A stretch of DNA of 11,692 nt from Alphaproteobacteria bacterium (GTDB lineage Bacteria; Pseudomonadota; Alphaproteobacteria; CAAGCB01; CAG-977). Shown in pieces: positions 6,511-11,692 of the stretch. The stretch covers positions 1 through 11,692 of the forward strand of contig CAAGCY010000008.1 of assembly GCA_900768465.1 (NCBI GenBank), written 5' to 3'. Position numbers and translations under genes: made by a program. The notes beneath the pieces are model-generated. The model ran no database searches. It was not told the origin of the DNA and saw only the letters and a list, made by a program, of their open reading frames with translations. How positions within the stretch are numbered: the stretch's first letter is position 1; each line of letters opens with the position of its first letter.

Positions 6511-7527
6511 TTAGCGGCGGTTTTTCAAATACCATTCGACCGTTTTGACAATGCCGGTGTCGAACGTTTCTTCGGCTTTCCAGCCCAGTTCGGTTTCCAG
6601 CTTCGTCGCGTCGATGGCATAGCGGCGGTCGTGTCCCGCGCGGTCTTTGACGAACGTAATCAGTTCTTCGTACTTATGACCGTTTGCGCGCGGCACTTCC
6701 CTGTCCAAAATGCGGCAAATCGTCGTTACAATCGTGATGTTGTCGCGTTCGTTGCGTCCGCCGATGTTGTACGTTTCGCCCGACCGCCCCTTTGTCCAAA
6801 CCAGATTGATGGCTTTGCAGTGGTCAAGGACGTACAGCCAGTCGCGGATATTCTTGCCGTCGCCGTAAATCGGCAAAGGCTGTTCCGCCAGCGCGCTTTG
6901 AATGATATGGGGAATCAGTTTTTCGGGGTGCTGTTTCGGTCCGTAGTTGTTTGAACAGTTCGATGTCGTCACGTTCATGCCGTAAGTGTGATGATATGCG
7001 CGCACCAGCAAATCGGACGACGCTTTCGACGCGGAATACGGCGAATTGGGCGCGTAAGGCGTCGTTTCCGTAAAGAATCCCGTCGCCCCCAGCGTCCCGT
7101 ACACTTCATCGGTGGAAATGTGGTGGAAGCGGCAGTTTTCGTACCCCGCTTTGACGGCGTTCGGCGCATCCATCCAATGACGGCGCGCGGCGTCTAACAG
7201 CGTAAACGTCCCCAACACGTTCGTTTTGACAAAGATTTCGGGACCTTTAATCGAATTGTCGACATGGCTTTCGGCGGCGAAGTGAATCACGCCCTTGAAG
7301 TCGTATTTGTCAAACAAAGCGTTGACCAGCTCTTTGTCCGCGATGTCGCCCTTGACAAAGATATAGTTCGGATTGCCCTGCACTTCCGCCAAATTGCGTT
7401 CGTCGGCGGCGTATGTCATCGCATCCAGATTGACAACCGTCAATTCGGGGTGGGTTTCCAAAAAATAGGGAACGAAGTTAGAACCGATAAAGCCCGCTCC
7501 GCCCGTGATTAAAATCGTGTCAGACAT
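6511..7527 (-). CDS. rfbB: dTDP-glucose 4,6-dehydratase
   Basis: Second step of dTDP-L-rhamnose synthesis: NAD+-dependent conversion of dTDP-glucose to dTDP-4-keto-6-deoxyglucose in the cytoplasm. The 338 residues form an extended short-chain dehydrogenase. Visible are GGAGFIG (9-15, NAD binding), HFAAESHVD (82-90), the catalytic triplet T139-D140-E141 (STDEVYG), the Y164-x3-K168 pair, and NNYGPKQHPEKLIP (193-206), all typical of RmlB. The start at 7527 (MSDTILITGG) is preferred over 7548 because family members begin right at this strand. GGAAA and AGGAAAG lie upstream. With this start the gene overlaps the end of rfbD by 19 bases. It is the fourth gene of the operon and is followed after 2 nt by the amidotransferase-like gene. 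The enzyme call is secure. Confidence 0.96.
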   Translation of the reverse strand: MSDTILITGGAGFIGSNFVPYFLETHPELTVVNLDAMTYAADERNLAEVQGNPNYIFVKGDIADKELVNALFDKYDFKGVIHFAAESHVDNSIKGPEIFVKTNVLGTFTLLDAARRHWMDAPNAVKAGYENCRFHHISTDEVYGTLGATGFFTETTPYAPNSPYSASKASSDLLVRAYHHTYGMNVTTSNCSNNYGPKQHPEKLIPHIIQSALAEQPLPIYGDGKNIRDWLYVLDHCKAINLVWTKGRSGETYNIGGRNERDNITIVTTICRILDREVPRANGHKYEELITFVKDRAGHDRRYAIDATKLETELGWKAEETFDTGIVKTVEWYLKNRR

Positions 7528-8327
7528 TTTTCCAAACTTTCCTGCCAATGCGGGACGTCAATTCCCATGGATTTGATTTTCGCTTTATTCAAAACGGAAT
7601 AAAACGGACGTTTCGCTTTTGTCGGATACTGCGCCGATTCAATGGCGTCGACGCGGCATTTCAGCCCCGACAGCTTCATGATTTCGCGGGCGAAGTCGTA
7701 CCAGCTGCACACGCCCTCGTTTGAAAAGTGATAAGTTTCCTTTGTGCCGTCTTTGATTTGGGGCAGCAAATCGACGATCGCCCGCGCCAGATCGGCGGCG
7801 TACGTCGGCGTGCCGATTTGATCGAAAACGACGTTCAAGCCGTCGCGTTCCGCCCCCAAGCGGCGCATCGTTTTGACAAAGTTGTTGCCGAACGGGCTGT
7901 ACAGCCAAGCCGTGCGGACAATCGCGCAGGTGTCCGCCACGGATTTCAAAGCCTCCTCGCCGTCGCGCTTGGTCAAACCATATACACTGACGGGATTGGT
8001 CGCGTCCGTTTCGACATACGGGCGATGCCCCAAGCCGTCGAAAACGTAATCGGTCGAGATATGGACGACTTTCGCCCCCGACTTGCCCAAATTCGCGACG
8101 CCGTCCACGTTGACTTTGCGGCATTTTTCGGGTTCGTCCTCCGCCTTGTCCACGGCGGTGTAAGCAGCGCAGTTCACAATCGTGTCAACGCCGTGTTCGT
8201 CGACAAAGCGTTTAACCGCCGTTTCGTCCGTGATGTCCAGATCGGGCATGTCAACTCCCAAAGCGTCGGGCAACAGAGCTTTCAGCTCCGTTCCCAGCTG
8301 ACCGTTCGCCCCTGTAATCAAAAGCAT
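7509..8327 (-). CDS. rfbD: dTDP-4-dehydrorhamnose reductase
   Basis: Last step of the pathway: NAD(P)H-dependent reduction of dTDP-4-keto-L-rhamnose to dTDP-L-rhamnose. The 272 residues are a little shorter than the common 285-300. Visible are GANGQLG (6-12), NCAAYTAVDKAE (52-63), STDYVFDG (91-98), the Y116-x3-K120 pair (YGLTK) and RTAWLYSPFGNNFVKTM (138-154), the usual RmlD landmarks. The start at 8327 lies inside the last codons of rfbC (10-base overlap), with AAGGA about 10 nt upstream. The 3' end overlaps rfbB by 19 bases. Such overlaps on both sides point to coupled translation. No anomaly is seen. Confidence 0.96.
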   Translation of the reverse strand: MLLITGANGQLGTELKALLPDALGVDMPDLDITDETAVKRFVDEHGVDTIVNCAAYTAVDKAEDEPEKCRKVNVDGVANLGKSGAKVVHISTDYVFDGLGHRPYVETDATNPVSVYGLTKRDGEEALKSVADTCAIVRTAWLYSPFGNNFVKTMRRLGAERDGLNVVFDQIGTPTYAADLARAIVDLLPQIKDGTKETYHFSNEGVCSWYDFAREIMKLSGLKCRVDAIESAQYPTKAKRPFYSVLNKAKIKSMGIDVPHWQESLEKCLTRF

Positions 8328-8866
8328 GTCTTAAAATCCTTGAACAGCGGGTGAAGCTTGTCTTTTTCGGACAAAACGCGGTCTTCGACGGGAATTTGCC
8401 AGTCAATCCCCAAATCGGGGTCGTTGCAGTCGATTCCGCCCTCGGATTCCTTGCAATACAAGTTGTCGCATTTGTACGCGAACACAGCCGTTCTGCTTAA
8501 AACGGAAAAGCCGTGGGCGAAACCGCGCGGAATGAACAGCTGAAGATTGTTCACGTCGCTGAGCTCGACGGCGACATACTTGCCGTACGTTTCCGATCCC
8601 GCCCGCAAATCGACGGCGACATCCAAAACGGAACCTTGCAAAACGCGCACCAGCTTGGCCTGCGCGTGTTCGCCCTTTTGGAAATGCAGACCGCGAATCA
8701 CGCCGTAAGACGATTTCGACTGGTTGTCCTGCACGAATTTCGCCGTGATACCGTTATCGTTAAACAGCTTTTCGTTATACGTTTCAAAGAAATAGCCGCG
8801 GTCGTCCGTGAAAATCCGCGGTTCGAAAATGACAACGTCTTTGATTTTTGTGGGAATGAAGGGCAT
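8318..8866 (-). CDS. rfbC: dTDP-4-dehydrorhamnose 3,5-epimerase
   Basis: Third step: double epimerisation at C3 and C5 of dTDP-4-keto-6-deoxyglucose. The 182 residues match the family length of about 180-185. The cupin fold shows RGYFFE (23-28), RGLHFQ with the catalytic base H61 (58-63), K71, the PRGFAHGF block (113-120) and Y131, the expected general acid. The ATG at 8866 follows the rfbA stop after a single base, with GAGG 7 nt upstream inside the end of rfbA. The stop TGA lies within the start of rfbD. The enzyme call is secure. Confidence 0.96.
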   Translation of the reverse strand: MPFIPTKIKDVVIFEPRIFTDDRGYFFETYNEKLFNDNGITAKFVQDNQSKSSYGVIRGLHFQKGEHAQAKLVRVLQGSVLDVAVDLRAGSETYGKYVAVELSDVNNLQLFIPRGFAHGFSVLSRTAVFAYKCDNLYCKESEGGIDCNDPDLGIDWQIPVEDRVLSEKDKLHPLFKDFKTCF

Positions 8867-8867
8867 T

Positions 8868-9755
8868 TTAAACCTCGGGTGTTCTGATTTCGCCGTTTGC
8901 CAGTTTCAGCAAGTATTGACCGTAGCCTGTCTTGCTCATGCGTTCGCCGCGTTCGCGCAGTTCTTCGCGGGAAATAAAGCCGTTCAGAAAAGCGATTTCC
9001 TCCAGGCACGCGATTTTGATGCCTTTGCGTTTTTCAATCGCTTCGACATAGGACGACGCCTGCAGCAAGCTGTCGTGCGTTCCCGTGTCGAACCAGTCGA
9101 TATCGCGCGAAAACAGGTTGACCTTCAGCGTGCCGCGGCGCAGGTATTCCTTGTTCACGTCGGTGATTTCGTATTCCCCGCGCGCCGAAGGACGCAAAGC
9201 GCGGGCGATTTCCAAAACGTCGTTGTCGTAGAAATACAGCCCCGGAACGGCGTAGTTCGATTTCGGATGCTGCGGTTTTTCCTCGATGCTCAGCGCTTTG
9301 AAGTTTTCGTCGAATTCGACAACGCCGTAGCGTTCGGGGTCTTGGACGTAACAGCCGAACACGACCGCGCCCTCTTTCAGTTTTGCGGCGGATTTCAGCT
9401 GTTCCGTCAACGCGTGACCGTGGAAAATGTTATCCCCCAGCACCAAAGCCGCGGTGTCGTTTCCGACAAAGTCCGCCCCGATGACGAACGCCTGCGCCAA
9501 TCCGTTCGGCACGGCTTGTTCCGCATAGGAAATGTTCATCCCCAGATGACTTCCGTCACCGAACAACCGTCTGAACCCCGGCAAATCCAGCGGTGTGGAA
9601 ATGACCAGAACATCGCGGATTCCCGCGCGCATCAGCAACGACATCGGATAATAAATCATCGGTTTGTCGTAAATGGGAATCATTTGCTTTGAAACGGCAA
9701 TCGTCGCGGGATACAAACGCGTTCCCGAACCGCCCGCCAGAATAATACCTTTCAT
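8868..9755 (-). CDS. rfbA: Glucose-1-phosphate thymidylyltransferase
   Basis: First step: glucose-1-phosphate plus dTTP gives dTDP-glucose and pyrophosphate. The 295 residues equal the normal RmlA length. Visible are the nucleotide-binding start LAGGSGTRLYPAT (6-18), K23 and KPMIYYP (31-37), LGDNIFHG (106-113), EEKP (158-161), and WFDTGTHDSL (221-230). The ATG at 9755 is chosen because GGAGG lies 6 nt upstream and the conserved N-terminus starts there. The longer frame to 9815 would run through the predicted promoter. It is the first gene of the rfbACDB operon, and such enzymes are often inhibited by the end product dTDP-rhamnose. Secure. Confidence 0.97.
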   Translation of the reverse strand: MKGIILAGGSGTRLYPATIAVSKQMIPIYDKPMIYYPMSLLMRAGIRDVLVISTPLDLPGFRRLFGDGSHLGMNISYAEQAVPNGLAQAFVIGADFVGNDTAALVLGDNIFHGHALTEQLKSAAKLKEGAVVFGCYVQDPERYGVVEFDENFKALSIEEKPQHPKSNYAVPGLYFYDNDVLEIARALRPSARGEYEITDVNKEYLRRGTLKVNLFSRDIDWFDTGTHDSLLQASSYVEAIEKRKGIKIACLEEIAFLNGFISREELRERGERMSKTGYGQYLLKLANGEIRTPEV

Positions 9756-9786
9756 AAACGTCCTCCGCCTTATCGAAAGTTTTAAA

Positions 9787-9815
9787 AAAGTAGCATTGAA
9801 ACTTCGGCGAATCAA
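9787..9815 (-). promoter_or_regulatory. Predicted promoter of the rfbACDB operon
   Basis: On the minus strand, TTGATT (9815-9810) and TACTTT (9792-9787) are spaced by exactly 17 bases. Transcription would start near 9780, leaving a leader of about 25 nt that carries the GGAGG of rfbA. The -35 box lies inside a 13-bp motif that is mirrored at the divergent promoter. Confidence 0.55.
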
Positions 9816-9874
9816 GCTTTCCTTTGTTTTTCAGAAATTTTTAAAGGCACTTCTGATATAAAAAGCTTGTTTCG
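9808..9874. repeat. 13-bp inverted motif pair between divergent promoters
   Basis: AAAGCTTGATTCG on the minus strand (9820-9808) and AAAGCTTGTTTCG on the plus strand (9862-9874) agree at 12 of 13 bases. They face outward across a 41-base centre. Each copy contains the predicted -35 box of its own promoter. This could be a shared operator or a shared activator site, or simply similar promoter contexts. No such motif is seen at the glgX or ATPase promoters. Confidence 0.5.
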
Positions 9875-9894
9875 ACAAAGTTTTCTGCTATTCT
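9867..9894 (+). promoter_or_regulatory. Predicted promoter of the plus-strand hypothetical gene
   Basis: TTGTTT (9867-9872) and TATTCT (9889-9894) are spaced by 16 bases, about 40 nt before the ATG at 9936. The ribosome site AGGGG (9924-9928) follows. The match is moderate. Confidence 0.45.
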
Positions 9895-9935
9895 GTCAAT
9901 AGAGGTGTTTTTTCAACAATGTCAGGGGTGTCGCT

Positions 9936-11667
9936 ATGGATTTGCCTTCACATATTCGCGATTTATTGCAGACAAACTACTTTGTTTCCGCAGAAGAGCT
10001 GAACAAGCCGCTGGACGAAATGTCGCCGTATGTGCGCGATTTGATTACATCCAAGTGCATGAACGGAAAGGATTTCGTGTCCGAAGCCGAAACGGCGGAC
10101 ATCGCAAATGCCCAAGCGCTGGAAGACATCAACGCCGACGTTTCCGCCAACGAATCCGTGCAAGTCGCTCGCTTTATCCGAAACAGCGCCGCTTTGGACG
10201 GGATATTGGCAAACGCCGCGAACAATTCAAAAAGCAAATCGGATTTTGACCGCGCGGCGGATCTGTTGGCGGTAAAGCGCATGGCTTCGGACGAATACGC
10301 CGACGCGCCGAAAAACGCCGAAACATTCCGGCATGCCCGCAACGAAATCAAAAAAGAGCTGAAAATCAAATACTGGGCGGCTCGCTATTATGACGCCCAC
10401 CCTGTTTCAACCGACGGAAATCAGGCGCAAACCGTTGCGGACATCGCCGAAATCGCGCAAATGGTACACGCGAACCAAACCGATAAAATCGCCGCACGCT
10501 TCGATTTGCCTGACACCGAACAAGCGCGTGATTCGGCTAAAAGCGCAACGCTCAGCTTTGCCATGGCGGACGCGCTGACCTTTGCCGACCGCGTCAAAGC
10601 GCACCTCAAAGAATCGGCTTTTGTCAAACGCGTCGAAAGCTTGAACTCCCGCTTCCAGCAAAAATATCCCAAAACATACATCGCTTCAAAAATCGCCGCC
10701 AACGGTGCGTCCGCGATTGTTCTCGGCCCCGTGTTTTCGGCGTTCAAAGCCGCGTCGACCGTTGCTTCCATGCGCAAAGACTATGCCAAATACAAAGAAG
10801 AAAACGGCGCGAAAGGTTCCGTGTGGAGCTTTTTGAAAACCAATGAAGGCCGTCAAAAACTGATGACGTTCGGGCAAAACACTTTGCGCATCATCCCCGG
10901 CATGCGCGCGGCGGGAATCGCGCTCGGCGCAGTTAAAAACTCGGACAGTCTGGTCGCCAGCATCAAAGAAATCAAACAAAACGGCGGTTCGAAAAAAGCG
11001 TGGATGAAGGTCGGCGCATGCACCGTCGGACTACTGGCTGTTGCAACGACGGCGGCGTACGCAAACGATGAAGTCGCCGAAGCTGTCAACGGCTTTGTTC
11101 ACGACCATTTGGGCAACGCGGCTGAAAAAGCTTACGAAGCCGCGGATGTTCTGACCTCCGATTCTCAGACCGTTTCGACGGAATTTCCGAACGGCTTTAA
11201 CGAAATGCACATTCATTCCGACGGCAGCGTGGAATTCAACGGCGTGTTCAATCAGACCAATCCCACCGCCGAAGACGGCTTGCGCGTGTCGCATGTCGGA
11301 TACAACACCGGCAACCATTCGGGACGCGTCGTTTTGACCGACAATGAATCGGGAGTATCCTTATCCGCCGACAAACACGGCTCGTCTTACGGAATCGGGG
11401 TCGAAAAAGACAACGACAACGCCGTTCATATTTCTTCGGGGCACGGAATCGAAGCGAAAGCCGGCAACATCAAAATCGGTGAGAACACGGAAATCCAGTC
11501 CGTACGCGCGGAAGCGGGCGGACGTGACGGCTTCAGCGTCGGCGGAGCGGTCAAAACCGAAGATTCCCGCTACATCATCGGCGCGGACAACAACGGTGCA
11601 CGCATCAACCGCGACCTGCCCGGCGGTTCGGCGACCGTCGAAGCCAACAAAGACGGCGTCAATCTAT
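9936..11667 (+). CDS. Unrecognised large protein with internal signal-like segment, 3'-truncated
   Basis: I do not recognise a family. At least 577 residues are encoded. Residues 1-245 are charged and probably helical, with no N-terminal signal peptide. A first hydrophobic stretch spans about 249-270. Residues 352-376 look like a signal peptide placed inside the protein: SKKAWMK, then a hydrophobic core (VGACTVGLLAVATTA), then AYA before ND. From about 425 the sequence changes to short alternating beta-strands separated by G/D/N turns, as in beta-solenoid or surface proteins. This suggests a cytoplasmic N-part and an exported C-part, possibly one membrane-anchored protein. The start has AGGGG 7 nt upstream. 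The frame appears to close at 11667-11669, but that TAG is a genomic T plus the first two bases of a sequencing adapter. The true C-terminus is therefore missing. The gene is divergent from the rfb operon; a surface role is speculation. Confidence 0.8.
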
Positions 11668-11692
11668 AGATCGGAAGAGCGTCGTGTAGGGA
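11668..11692 (+). other. Illumina adapter sequence at the contig end
   Basis: The last 25 bases begin AGATCGGAAGAGC and continue GTCGTGTAGGGA. I recognise this as the Illumina TruSeq-type universal adapter in reverse complement. It is not genomic and should be trimmed. The genomic sequence ends at 11667. Confidence 0.97.

Noticed and set aside
8808..9692. A 294-codon plus-strand frame opposite rfbA
   Set aside because: It is a shadow of rfbA and rfbC caused by codon bias. It has no promoter, ribosome site or recognisable motif.
9756..9815. A 20-residue extension of rfbA from 9815
   Set aside because: It would run through the predicted -10 and -35 boxes and the GGAGG ribosome site. The family N-terminus starts at MKGIILAGG.

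Overview
The window looks like one complete contig from an uncultured, probably host-associated alphaproteobacterium. The protein flavour, an even base composition by eye with GC-rich third codon positions, and a dispersed palindromic repeat starting with CGTCATTGCGAGGAG all fit this, but the assignment is inference. The left end lies inside the repeat array. The right end carries 25 nt of Illumina adapter, so both ends are assembly or library limits.

Layout. 1-470: a cluster of palindromic and tandem repeats with no credible gene. 471-2660 (-): glgX, glycogen debranching enzyme, with its own promoter at 2720-2748. 2778-2812: a strong hairpin terminator closing the next unit. 2817-5489 (-): a P2A (SERCA-like) Ca2+-type ATPase. 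Upstream of it is a leader of about 220 nt with a promoter at 5716-5745 and a possible 55-codon Asp-rich leader ORF (5504-5671) that ends 14 nt before the ATPase start. 5756-9755 (-): a tightly packed operon read rfbA-rfbC-rfbD-rfbB, followed by a class I glutamine-amidotransferase-like (BPL_N-type) gene. 9936 to the contig end (+): a large unrecognised protein, divergent from the rfb operon and cut off by the end of the contig.

How the genes work together. rfbA, rfbC, rfbD and rfbB are the full four-enzyme route from glucose-1-phosphate and dTTP to dTDP-L-rhamnose, the donor for rhamnose in LPS, capsule or glycoprotein. GlgX trims glycogen branches and so feeds the glucose-phosphate pool, but it is a separate transcription unit. 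The ATPase exports or sequesters Ca2+ (or a similar cation).

The points most worth a second look are: the leader ORF in front of the ATPase, whose first 16 residues include seven Asp; the 13-bp inverted motif that embeds the -35 boxes of both divergent promoters at 9808-9874; the amidotransferase-like gene at the end of the rhamnose operon; the signal-peptide-like segment in the middle of the unknown protein; and the adapter, which builds a false stop codon for that protein.
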